In this document: positions 7,979 through 15,423 of the stretch, piece after piece
Layout of the letters: the number at the start of each line of letters is the position of its first letter
How positions within the stretch are numbered: the stretch's first letter is position 1
Source: HB2-32-21 sp041603535
GTDB taxonomy: Bacteria; Pseudomonadota; Gammaproteobacteria; Pseudomonadales; Porticoccaceae
Length of the DNA stretch: 18,411 nt
Assembly (NCBI GenBank): GCA_041603535.1
Contig: JBFIEE010000057.1
Span: 1 to 18,411, forward strand
Reading direction: 5' to 3'
Made by a program: the position numbers and the translations under genes
Notes under the pieces: generated by a model
Databases searched by the model: none
Told to the model about the DNA's origin: nothing
What the model saw: only the letters and a program-made list of their open reading frames with translations

Positions 7979-9577
7979 ATGACTGATTGGCGTAACTCTC
8001 TGGCTGCAAATCTGGCATTTCTGTGCGCAATACTATTTCCGACGCTGTCCTGGGGCATTGTCAATATTGGGGATGATCTTGAGCTAGAGGGTTTTATAAG
8101 AGCGCACAATATTATGAAGACGGGTGCCAGGCCGTTCAGTGATGGAGAGCTTACTCACCAGCGCAACACCGCCCAACTGGAAGGTAAGTACTATTTTCTG
8201 CGCGACAGTAAAGCGTTTAATCGTTTTTCAACCGGGCCTGTTGAAGAAGCGACTTTTACTTTCCTTGGTCGTGCCGATTACGATGCGGCGTTTGATCTGC
8301 GGGATAAATACGATGTGTTGGATGGGCGGGGTCAGCAGCAGTATAAAATACGGGAGGCCTTTATCGATTTCGTCATGCCGCCCTTTTCATTACGCCTCGG
8401 TCGTCAACAGGTTGTATGGGGTGAAACCGATAATTTTCGTGCTCTGGATGTTATCAATCCGCTGGATCAGACCTGGCACGGTACCCGAGAGTCATGGGAG
8501 GACATTCGCGTTCCGCTGTGGATGGCCAGGGGGGTATGGGACATTGGCAAGATTGGCGAACTCGAGGAAACATTTCTGGAAGTGATAGTAATCCCCGATG
8601 ACTTCCAGGCTAATAAAGCAGCCACCGATTACCCTCGACCCTGGGCATTTAGAGGCATCGGGTTGCAGGATGAGAGCGCGAATTCTGTGCTCATCGGTAA
8701 TACCTTGCATGACCTGAACGTCACCGTCATAGACGGTTCACCGGAGAAAAGGCAATTAAATAATGTGCAGGGGGGCTTTCGGTTTAAAGGAATCTGGAGC
8801 GATATTGATTTTAGTCTCAATTATTTTTATGGCTTCTCACAAACTACGGGCGTTAAAGTCCTTTCCGCAGGTCTCGACAACCTGGGTACTTTCCAAACTG
8901 TGGTTGAAACCGTTAATCCCCGCATCAACGTGTTTGGCGCAACGGCCAGTTACTCGGAAGAAAAATACACTCAGTCGGTTATTCGTCTCGAAACCACCAT
9001 TACTAAAGGTATCCCAGTATCTATTGCGCCAGGTGCGCCACACCGCGCTGATCCAGACGGGGATGGTTTTGATACGGCTCATCAGTCGGTGGTGATGCTA
9101 GGGCTTGATCGACCCACCTGGATTCGCGCGCTGAATGAGTTGCGAACATTTTTCATTTCCACGCAGTTTTTCTGGCGGCGCTATCTCGACTACAACAACT
9201 ATTACAGGGGTAATTTTTACGACGTTAGGCCAGCTGTCGCGAACGGATCTGTGATCCCGAATCGCTTTGTAAGTGACAACAATGATCAAATTGATCAGGA
9301 TGAATTTGTGATTACTTTTTCCGCGTCCACCAGCTATGGCCGAGCTGGTCTTTGGAAGCCTCAATTTGTCTTTGCATATGATCCTCGTTCCACCGGTGCC
9401 TATAACAAGATCCAGATGGAATATCTGTATTCAAAAAATCTGGTGTTCCGCGCTGAGCAGCATCTCTACTGGCGGGAGAGTGGGAGTGACCAGGGTCCCT
9501 GGGGGCTTGGTGATTACCTCGGCGAACCCGGTATACGCCGCAATGAAACCGTTTTTACGGCTACTTATCAGTTCTAA
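7979..9577 (+). CDS. DUF1302 family outer-membrane beta-barrel protein
   Basis: DUF1302 proteins are predicted outer-membrane barrels paired with DUF1329 proteins; a role in moving or binding hydrophobic substrates is suspected from gene context. The 532-residue product begins with a signal peptide (hydrophobic core about residues 9-25, ending TLSWG) and proceeds as alternating polar and aromatic strands. SLRLGRQQVVWGE (near 140) and DQTWHGTRESWED (near 165) look like family-conserved features. It ends in TATYQF, the terminal Phe being the usual barrel-assembly signal. A loop with D-P-D-G-D-G-F-D at residues 358-365 resembles calcium-binding loops. TGAGG lies upstream of ATG 7979 at good spacing. 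It is 90 bp after the DUF1329 gene and probably cotranscribed, subject to the intervening hairpin. Confidence 0.87.
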   Translation: MTDWRNSLAANLAFLCAILFPTLSWGIVNIGDDLELEGFIRAHNIMKTGARPFSDGELTHQRNTAQLEGKYYFLRDSKAFNRFSTGPVEEATFTFLGRADYDAAFDLRDKYDVLDGRGQQQYKIREAFIDFVMPPFSLRLGRQQVVWGETDNFRALDVINPLDQTWHGTRESWEDIRVPLWMARGVWDIGKIGELEETFLEVIVIPDDFQANKAATDYPRPWAFRGIGLQDESANSVLIGNTLHDLNVTVIDGSPEKRQLNNVQGGFRFKGIWSDIDFSLNYFYGFSQTTGVKVLSAGLDNLGTFQTVVETVNPRINVFGATASYSEEKYTQSVIRLETTITKGIPVSIAPGAPHRADPDGDGFDTAHQSVVMLGLDRPTWIRALNELRTFFISTQFFWRRYLDYNNYYRGNFYDVRPAVANGSVIPNRFVSDNNDQIDQDEFVITFSASTSYGRAGLWKPQFVFAYDPRSTGAYNKIQMEYLYSKNLVFRAEQHLYWRESGSDQGPWGLGDYLGEPGIRRNETVFTATYQF

Positions 9578-9749
9578 GCGCCGTCAACCAGGCAGGTTAG
9601 CGGATTCTATAGCGTGACCACGGTCGTTCAGGTATTGACAGGCTGGGGGGCGGGTTTGTCACAGGGCGGTGGCGTCGGCGAGCATTAACGCTGCGATACT
9701 GTCGCGGCTTATCGACCCCGGTGTTGGCTGGCATTCAGACCCGCTAACA

Positions 9750-10904
9750 TTAGTTCCGGATAAAACCGCGATCCAGCTTGTTCAGTTGCGCCCGACCTGA
9801 CAGGATCATCGCTCTTTCGATTTCATTCCTTAGCAACTCAAGGACGCGTTCGACCCCCGGCTGTCCGCCTGCCGCCAGCCCATAGAGATAGGGGCGGCCC
9901 ATCATGCAGGCGGTGGCGCCCATGGCCAGGGCCTTGAGCACGTGGGTGCCACGGCGTACGCCACCGTCGAGGATGATATCCATTTTGCCGCCCACGGCGT
10001 CGGCAATATCGGCGACCAGCTCAATCGGTGCAGGGGTGGTGTCCAGTTGTCGACCGCCGTGATTCGAAATGATGACCGCAGTCGCGCCGATATCCAGCGC
10101 ACGTCGGGCATCTGCTGCCGACATGATGCCCTTGATGGCAAAGGCACCCTGCCAGCGCTGGGCAATTTGTTCGGCCGCGCGCCAGTTGAGGGCGCGATCA
10201 AATTGCCCGTTGATATATTGCCCCAGAGAGCTAACCCTGGAGCTGCCTTCTGCGATGCGGTGCGAGAGGTTGGCCATTTCGAGGGCGGAGGTAGTGAAAT
10301 AGCGGTAACACCATTGAGGGCGCATGGCGAAAGCCAGTAGACTGCTGAGTGTGGGTTTCGGTGGGACGGTCATGCCGGTACGCAGGTCCCGTTCGCGATT
10401 GCCCTGCACCACGGTATCGACGGTGAGGCACAGGGCATCGTATTTCGCGAGACGGCAGCGGTCGATCAGCTCTTCATTGATAGCGGGATCGCGCAACACG
10501 TAGAGCTGAAACATTTTCGGCCCGCTGGTACAGGCAGCGACATCTTCGATGGTGGTTGTCGACAGGGTGGATAGCGAATACATGGTGTTGAACCGCTTTG
10601 CGGCTCGTGCTACCGCCCGCTCACCTTCATGGTGGAAGAAGCGAGTCATCCCGGTCGGTGCCAGCAGTACTGGCATATCTATATGACAACCCAGCACCTG
10701 CGTCGTCATATCTATACGAGTTACGTCCTCGAGGCAGCGTGGCATGATCTGGTAGAGGTCGAACGCATCGGTGTTGTGATAGCGAGTGATTTCGTCATCG
10801 GCACCACCGTCAATATAATGAAACAGGGGCGCAGGGAGTTTGCGTTGCGCCGCCCTGGCAAAATCTTCTAGATTGAAACAGCGGTTTATGCGTGATAGTG
10901 ACAT
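9750..10904 (-). CDS. FMN-dependent alpha-hydroxy-acid oxidase/dehydrogenase
   Basis: This member of the glycolate oxidase / L-lactate dehydrogenase / mandelate dehydrogenase family oxidises an L-2-hydroxy acid to the 2-oxo acid with bound FMN. The 384-residue protein is a full TIM barrel. Catalytic residues are present: Tyr30 (YIDGGADDE), Tyr135 (FQLYVLRD), Arg170, Lys258 (IKGIMS), and His282 and Arg285 in NHGGRQLD, matching spinach glycolate oxidase Tyr24, Tyr129, Arg164, Lys230, His254 and Arg257. DGGVRRGTHVLKALAMGA and MGRPYLYGLA form the phosphate-binding end. No membrane insertion is obvious, although the loop at about 180-230 is longer than in glycolate oxidase and could mediate membrane contact. 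I chose ATG 10904, with GTGAGA about nine bases upstream; ATG 10913 is the alternative. The substrate cannot be assigned. Confidence 0.9.
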   Translation of the reverse strand: MSLSRINRCFNLEDFARAAQRKLPAPLFHYIDGGADDEITRYHNTDAFDLYQIMPRCLEDVTRIDMTTQVLGCHIDMPVLLAPTGMTRFFHHEGERAVARAAKRFNTMYSLSTLSTTTIEDVAACTSGPKMFQLYVLRDPAINEELIDRCRLAKYDALCLTVDTVVQGNRERDLRTGMTVPPKPTLSSLLAFAMRPQWCYRYFTTSALEMANLSHRIAEGSSRVSSLGQYINGQFDRALNWRAAEQIAQRWQGAFAIKGIMSAADARRALDIGATAVIISNHGGRQLDTTPAPIELVADIADAVGGKMDIILDGGVRRGTHVLKALAMGATACMMGRPYLYGLAAGGQPGVERVLELLRNEIERAMILSGRAQLNKLDRGFIRN

Positions 10905-10959
10905 GATGAGCATTCTCACTGAAACTGGAAACCGTATCCTAGCGATTTTGCTCCTGCAA

Positions 10960-10976
10960 TGGCAGTTAACTGTCCA
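10960..10976. promoter_or_regulatory. Candidate operator palindrome between oxidase and methyltransferase genes
   Basis: CAGTTAACTG (10963-10972) is a perfect 10-bp palindrome, flanked by TGG on the left and TCCA on the right, so the symmetry nearly extends to 17 bases. It lies in the middle of the 113-bp divergent region, the expected place for a dual-acting regulator. No regulator gene is adjacent. Confidence 0.35.
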
Positions 10977-11017
10977 ACGACAAACAACACATACAGATAG
11001 CGCAAGTGAGGGAATGA

Positions 11018-11761
11018 ATGAGTGACGGTTATCAACACAAGTCCACAGTAGCGCAGATTCGAGAGCGCTTTGATGCGGATGTCGAGCGTTTTTCGAATCT
11101 TGAAACAGGGCAGACCTCTACCGTAGATGCACCCCTGGTGATGGAGTTGATCACCCGGGCGGCAGTCAGCGCTTCACCGAACATTCGACGCGTACTCGAT
11201 ATTGGCTGCGGCGCGGGCAATAATACCTTGCGCTTGTTGCAGATGGCCGGGCCCTTTGATTGCGACCTGCTTGATCTCAGCGCGCCCATGCTGGCACGGG
11301 CGGCCGCGCGGGTCAGCGCTGCTAACGCTGGCAATGTGCGAATCGTTGAGGGCGACTTTCGCGATATCGAACTGGCTGCTGACAGTTACGACGTGATCAT
11401 CGCAGCGGCCGTACTACATCATTTGCGCGATGATGATGACTGGTGGCAAACCTTCAAAAAAATATACCAAATCACCGCGCCGGGGGGCAGCGTCTGGATT
11501 AGCGACCTGGTTAGCCACGAGGTACCAGCTGTGCAGGCCATGATGTGGCAACGTTATGGCGACTATCTGAGCCAGCTTGATGGTGAAGCCTATAAAAATA
11601 AGGTTTTTAGCTACATTGAACAAGAAGATTCACCGAGACCAGTGACCTATCAGCTGGATCTGCTTCGACAGGTGGGCTTCGAGCAGGTGGAGTTGCTACA
11701 TAAGAATAGCAGTTTTGCGGCATTCGGCGCGATCAAAGCCGCTGCGGACGCTAGCCAGTGA
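11018..11761 (+). CDS. Class I SAM-dependent methyltransferase
   Basis: This is a Rossmann-fold methyltransferase of unknown substrate. The 247-residue protein has motif I, VLDIGCGAG, at 59-67, an acidic residue at the end of strand beta-2 (LLDLS, Asp86), GDFRDIE for the adenine pocket, and AAVLHHLRDDDDW followed by APGGSVWISDL for motifs IV to VI. The C-terminal part (DSPRPVTYQLDLLRQVGFEQVE) is the usual substrate-side subdomain. The N-terminal 50 residues contain a helix (AQIRERFDADVERFSNLE) seen in Methyltransf_25-type small-molecule enzymes. GAGGG lies five bases before ATG 11018. It is divergent from the oxidase and 71 bp before the SGNH lipoprotein gene; no pathway is evident. Confidence 0.88.
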   Translation: MSDGYQHKSTVAQIRERFDADVERFSNLETGQTSTVDAPLVMELITRAAVSASPNIRRVLDIGCGAGNNTLRLLQMAGPFDCDLLDLSAPMLARAAARVSAANAGNVRIVEGDFRDIELAADSYDVIIAAAVLHHLRDDDDWWQTFKKIYQITAPGGSVWISDLVSHEVPAVQAMMWQRYGDYLSQLDGEAYKNKVFSYIEQEDSPRPVTYQLDLLRQVGFEQVELLHKNSSFAAFGAIKAAADASQ

Positions 11762-11832
11762 CGAGTTCAGATAAAATGTATCGAGGCAACCTGGTGGGCT
11801 CACCCCGCTTATTGGCCAGTTGCTGTTAACAG

Positions 11833-12459
11833 ATGAACTGTTGGCTGTGTGATATCTTTAAAAGTGCCGCGCTGGTGCTCGTGTTTTCGCTGGCTGGTTG
11901 TGGCGACCCAGTGACGCTGGAGCCTCTCAGCACCAATGCTACCGTGCTGGCCTTTGGTGACAGCCTGACTTCTGGCGTCGGCGCTGGGGCTGAACAAAGC
12001 TATCCGGCGGTGCTGGCGCGCCAGCTCGGGCTCAATGTTGTAAACGCTGGTCTGCCGGGGGAAATCAGTGCGGATGGCCGGCTCAGACTGTCGGCCATGC
12101 TAGAGCAGTACAAACCGAATCTGGTGTTACTCTGCCACGGTGGCAATGACTTCCTGCGTGGCCTGCCGCTGGGAGAGACAGAGAAAAATTTGCGCCATAT
12201 GGTGGCTCAGGCCCAGTCTCATGGTGTCGGGGTGGTGTTAATCGGTGTCCCGAAACTCGGCATATGGGGTAAAACGCCGGATATTTATGTGCGCATTGCT
12301 GAGGATTTCAAAATACCCCTGGATGATGAAATCCTGGGCGAGCTGGAAACCGATCCGACGATGAAATCCGACCCGGTCCACCTCAATGAGCAGGGTTATC
12401 AAAAATTGGCCGAGGCCATAACGGTGTTACTAGAAAAATCAGGCGCTATTGCGCAGTAA
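11833..12459 (+). CDS. SGNH-hydrolase (GDSL esterase/lysophospholipase) lipoprotein
   Basis: This is an esterase or thioesterase of the SGNH superfamily, closest in layout to TesA/arylesterase enzymes that cleave acyl esters or lysophospholipids. All four blocks are visible: Ser44 in FGDSLTSG, Gly73 in NAGLPGE, Asn105 in HGGND, and Asp180 with His183 in SDPVHLN. The N-terminus is a lipoprotein signal with lipobox LAGC, lipidation predicted on Cys23; the following Gly rather than Asp predicts outer-membrane sorting. Canonical TesA is a soluble periplasmic enzyme, so the lipid anchor is a difference. It has 208 residues, a normal length. The ribosome site before ATG 11833 is weak. It probably shares a transcript with the methyltransferase upstream and the small membrane protein downstream. 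Confidence 0.88.
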   Translation: MNCWLCDIFKSAALVLVFSLAGCGDPVTLEPLSTNATVLAFGDSLTSGVGAGAEQSYPAVLARQLGLNVVNAGLPGEISADGRLRLSAMLEQYKPNLVLLCHGGNDFLRGLPLGETEKNLRHMVAQAQSHGVGVVLIGVPKLGIWGKTPDIYVRIAEDFKIPLDDEILGELETDPTMKSDPVHLNEQGYQKLAEAITVLLEKSGAIAQ

Positions 12460-12497
12460 GGTATAGCGTGGCAAATAACCAGGCTTGAGGAGCAGAC

Positions 12498-12926
12498 ATG
12501 AATACCATTGAAAAACGCATGCGGGTATATCAATTTACCGCGATACTCAGCATTTTATTGGCATTGGTTGGCTTCAGTTATAACGTGTGGCGACTGGAAA
12601 CACTGGAACAAAACAATAGTCGTCGTACAGTGAGCTTTGAGATTTTGATAATCCTCGGTGAACTGGAGCAGTTAGTCTACGCCACTCATTATGACAGGGA
12701 GCGGGCAGCCAGCAATCCACGTATTGGGTGGGTGGAGGTGGGTTTGATCGCTGACCTAAGTTCCCTGGCGTCACCGCTAGCCCAGCGGCGTGCAACTGTG
12801 CTGCGTCAGGTCTGGCAGGACAACTGGACGGCATTACCGGCAAACCGTGAATCCGCAGACGCGCTGATTGCGGCAATAGGACACGTCCGAAATGAAATTA
12901 CCAGACTGTTGGTCACACCGAAATAG
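12498..12926 (+). CDS. Small membrane-anchored protein of unknown function
   Basis: I do not recognise this 142-residue protein. It has a short basic N-terminus (MNTIEKRMRVYQ), one hydrophobic segment at about 13-30, and a mostly helical C-terminal domain of about 110 residues, including SFEILIILGELEQLV and a Leu/Ala-rich helix near residues 90-110. Either topology is possible; a basic N-terminus followed by a single segment favours a periplasmic C-terminal domain. A strong GAGGAG lies about six bases before the ATG, and the gene follows the SGNH lipoprotein gene by 38 bp, supporting cotranscription. The good ribosome site and the coding-like composition make a real gene likely. Confidence 0.75.
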   Translation: MNTIEKRMRVYQFTAILSILLALVGFSYNVWRLETLEQNNSRRTVSFEILIILGELEQLVYATHYDRERAASNPRIGWVEVGLIADLSSLASPLAQRRATVLRQVWQDNWTALPANRESADALIAAIGHVRNEITRLLVTPK

Positions 12927-12934
12927 TCTGGTTT

Positions 12935-12960
12935 TGCCTGTTATGTTCTGGCAGGTTTTT
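12935..12960 (+). terminator. Possible weak terminator between convergent genes
   Basis: TGCC (12935-12938) can pair with GGCA (12950-12953), or CCTG with CAGG shifted by two bases, followed by a run of five T's. The stem is only four pairs, so this is a weak candidate. Its position in the 86-bp gap between convergent genes fits a terminator. Confidence 0.25.
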
Positions 12961-13012
12961 GATTCAAACCGCAACGCCGCCTGCAAGTTTAATGAATATC
13001 CCCGCCTGGTGA

Positions 13013-13756
13013 TTACACCAACGAACGCTGACCACCGTCAATTACCAGGGTTTCGCCGGTAACAAAACCAGCTTTGCTGGTGGCCAGAAAAGCCACAAAA
13101 CGGCCGATCTCTTCGGCCTCGCCAAAACGTTTCATAGGTATGCGAGATACCACCAGTTTTTCTACCTCGGTGTTGCCAAAGGCGTCGCCGACCATGTCGG
13201 TGCGAACGAAACCAGGCGCGACACAAAGCACCCGGATATGGTCTTTTACCCATTCCCTGGCCAGCGCCCGAGTCAGGCCTTCCAGACCAGCCTTGGACGT
13301 GCAGTAGGGGGCGTTGTTGGCCACTCCCTGCGACCCATATACCGAGCCGATGTTGATGATTACGCCGCCACCCTGATCCTTCATATGCAGGTGTACCTGG
13401 CGAGACAGCACGTAGGGTGCGATCAAGTTGATTTCCAAAACTTCGCGAAACCGCGCTGGCGAGATTTTACGTACCGGTGCGCCTTCAGTAATGCCGGCAT
13501 TGTTGACCAGGACATCGATACGGCCGTGCGTCTGGATCACTTCCGCGACCAGGTTTTCAATGTCCTGCTCGATGCCGACATCGCCGAGGTGGAGACTGGC
13601 TTTGCCGCCACTTGCTTCGATCAGCGTTACCGTGTCTTTAAGCTTCTCGCGATCACGCGCAAAGCAGGCGATGTCGAAACCTTCGCCAGCCAGTGCTACG
13701 GCAATGGCGCGACCAATACCGCGGCTCGCGCCGGTAACCAGTGCAACTTGACGCAT
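13013..13756 (-). CDS. Short-chain dehydrogenase/reductase, FabG-like (3-oxoacyl reductase type)
   Basis: This classical SDR is predicted to interconvert a 3-oxoacyl and a 3-hydroxyacyl thioester or a related carbonyl/alcohol pair with NAD(P)(H). The 247 residues match FabG. The cofactor motif TGASRGIG is at 8-15, NNAG at 85-88, and the catalytic tetrad is complete: Asn110, Ser138, Tyr151, Lys155. It ends VTGETLVIDGG as FabG proteins do. AAGGAAC lies upstream of ATG 13756. The start is only 24 bases after the stop of the CoA-transferase gene, so the two form an operon. That pairing argues for an acyl-CoA catabolic substrate rather than housekeeping fatty acid synthesis. The precise substrate is not readable. 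Confidence 0.9.
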   Translation of the reverse strand: MRQVALVTGASRGIGRAIAVALAGEGFDIACFARDREKLKDTVTLIEASGGKASLHLGDVGIEQDIENLVAEVIQTHGRIDVLVNNAGITEGAPVRKISPARFREVLEINLIAPYVLSRQVHLHMKDQGGGVIINIGSVYGSQGVANNAPYCTSKAGLEGLTRALAREWVKDHIRVLCVAPGFVRTDMVGDAFGNTEVEKLVVSRIPMKRFGEAEEIGRFVAFLATSKAGFVTGETLVIDGGQRSLV

Positions 13757-13780
13757 TGTATTGTTCCTTAAACTGTCGGC

Positions 13781-15025
13781 TTAATTTTTGCCCTGTGCCG
13801 ACTCAGGGATGACTTCGTTGACGAGGATGCCCTGTTGGGTCAGCTCGATAATGCGCTTCGCGTCCATACCAAGGAGTCGACCAAGAACATCCTCGTTATG
13901 TTCGCCAAGATAGGGTGCGTCGAGTGGCAGATTGTTCTGGTACGCGGAGAAGCGCAGTGGCATGCCGGGCATCTGAAACGCACCGGCCCCGCGGTCGCTG
14001 ACGGTACGCACCGTGCCACGTTCCAGCATATGTGGGTGATTCATGACCTGTTCGATAGACAGGATGGGCGCTACTGGAATGTGCCGTTCACCGAGCTTTT
14101 TGATAGTTGCCGCGTCGCTCTCCTGCGCCTGGAGCCACTCTTCTATAATCGGTGTAAGTGCGTCGCGATTCGTACCTCGGGAGGCGTCGTCTTTAAAACG
14201 CGGGTCATCTAACAGCTCTGGTTTGCCCATGACGTCGACAAAATCTTTCCAGCGGCCCAGTATTGCTATCAAAATAATGTAACCGTCCTTGCTCTTGAAC
14301 ACGCCCAGCGGCCCGATGACGGCGTGGTGGCGGCCGGGTAAGTAGGGGCTGTACTCGCCTTTACTCGCACTGATGGCGCCGACATTCATCTCGTGGCAGT
14401 GAAAATAACAGTCGACCAGTGAAACGTCTATGAACTGCCCCTCGCCACCAGTTGCCCGGTGATAAAGCGCCGCATTGATTGCTGCCAGGGCATGGGCCGC
14501 TGTCATCGTGTCACCCAGCGCAGCTATGGGAATATAAGGCCCGTTATCCATATCGCCGATCATACTGGTGACGCCAGCGTATGCCTGGCCGATAAAATCA
14601 TAACCGGGCAGCGTCGACAGGGGACCTTTTTGCCCGAAGGTGGAAACCGAACACATGATGCATTGCGGGTTGAGCTCATGGACTTTTTCCCAACTGACAC
14701 CGAGACGACCGATGGCACCAGGCGCAAAATTTTCCAGCACAATATCGACCTTTTTTATCAGGTCGTAGACGATCTGTTTACCTTCCTCAGTCCTCATGTC
14801 GACACAGAGACTCTTTTTCCCCCGGTTTTGCTGAATAAAGTAGACGCTTCGCTCATTTATCTTTAAGCCGACGGCGCGAATCTGTTCACCTCTCGGCGCG
14901 AGCTCAAGCTTGATTATTTCGGCCCCCATCTCGGCCATCATTTTGGTGACGCCGGGGCCGGCAACGTGCTGTGAAAAGTCGAGTACCCGAATACCGTCGA
15001 GAATATGTTTCTTTTGAATCGTCAT
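13781..15025 (-). CDS. CaiB/BaiF family (class III) CoA-transferase
   Basis: Class III CoA-transferases move CoA between carboxylic acids through an aspartyl-CoA intermediate; members act on carnitine, formate/oxalate, bile acids, aromatic acids and C4-C5 diacids. The 414-residue length is typical. The N-terminus LDGIRVLDFSQHVAGP with MMAEMGAEIIKLE is diagnostic, QNRGKKSL and ENFAPGAIGRLG are conserved, and the catalytic Asp is Asp172 in ALGDTMTAAHA (formyl-CoA transferase Asp169). LPGRHHAVIGPLGVFKSKDGYI leads the second half. AGGA lies eight bases before ATG 15025. It is first in a two-gene operon with the FabG-like reductase and divergent from another SDR. The acid substrate cannot be decided from sequence. 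Confidence 0.92.
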   Translation of the reverse strand: MTIQKKHILDGIRVLDFSQHVAGPGVTKMMAEMGAEIIKLELAPRGEQIRAVGLKINERSVYFIQQNRGKKSLCVDMRTEEGKQIVYDLIKKVDIVLENFAPGAIGRLGVSWEKVHELNPQCIMCSVSTFGQKGPLSTLPGYDFIGQAYAGVTSMIGDMDNGPYIPIAALGDTMTAAHALAAINAALYHRATGGEGQFIDVSLVDCYFHCHEMNVGAISASKGEYSPYLPGRHHAVIGPLGVFKSKDGYIILIAILGRWKDFVDVMGKPELLDDPRFKDDASRGTNRDALTPIIEEWLQAQESDAATIKKLGERHIPVAPILSIEQVMNHPHMLERGTVRTVSDRGAGAFQMPGMPLRFSAYQNNLPLDAPYLGEHNEDVLGRLLGMDAKRIIELTQQGILVNEVIPESAQGKN

Positions 15026-15423
15026 GGTCTGGTCCTGTATTTATGGTTGTGGCCCACCCTGTAATTGGTGACGGTGTTGGCTGGATGCCGCCAGTATTGG
15101 GTGTGGCATTGGACGTCGTTACATCAATAGCTAAGTGACGATATAAATCCGTGCTGTAGCAGATAATAGAGACTTGTCGATGCGGTGACAACGCGACCTG
15201 CTGGGGCAGCGCGACCTGCGAGTTGATAGCGGGCTGACGCACCGGCGCTTGCCCGTTGGTAAGCAGAATTTTTTGGAGACTGGTTAGAGCGCGGCTAGAG
15301 AAGATTGTCCCCCTGAAGGAATGCGTCTTACAATGCGGCTATTCAATTTCTATCATCCTTAAGTACGCTTCATCGTTATTTCATCACTAATTTATCGTTA
15401 CTTTACTCACAGAGGACTGAACT
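15026..15423. other. Gene-free divergent region between the CoA-transferase and SDR genes
   Basis: No convincing gene is visible in this 398-bp region, which must hold promoters for both directions. It contains a 9-bp direct repeat GCGACCTGC at 15193-15201 and 15211-15219 (18-bp period) and a candidate plus-strand promoter at 15305-15334. The 80 bases before the SDR gene are AT-rich. Confidence 0.55.
15305..15334 (+). promoter_or_regulatory. Candidate sigma-70 promoter for the SDR gene at 15424
   Basis: TTGTCC (15305-15310, four of six) and TACAAT (15329-15334, five of six) are separated by 18 bases. Transcription would start near 15341 and give an untranslated leader of about 80 bases. This is a consensus match only. 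Confidence 0.3.

Noticed and set aside
9596..9748. Eight-base inverted repeat GTTAGCGG/CCGCTAAC bracketing the gap between DUF1302 and the oxidase, as in a miniature transposable element
   Set aside because: An 8-bp match over 170 bases is not far from chance, there are no target-site duplications, and the interior has no structure.
13238..13771. 177-codon plus-strand open frame
   Set aside because: It is antisense to the FabG-like reductase, whose motifs and tetrad are complete.
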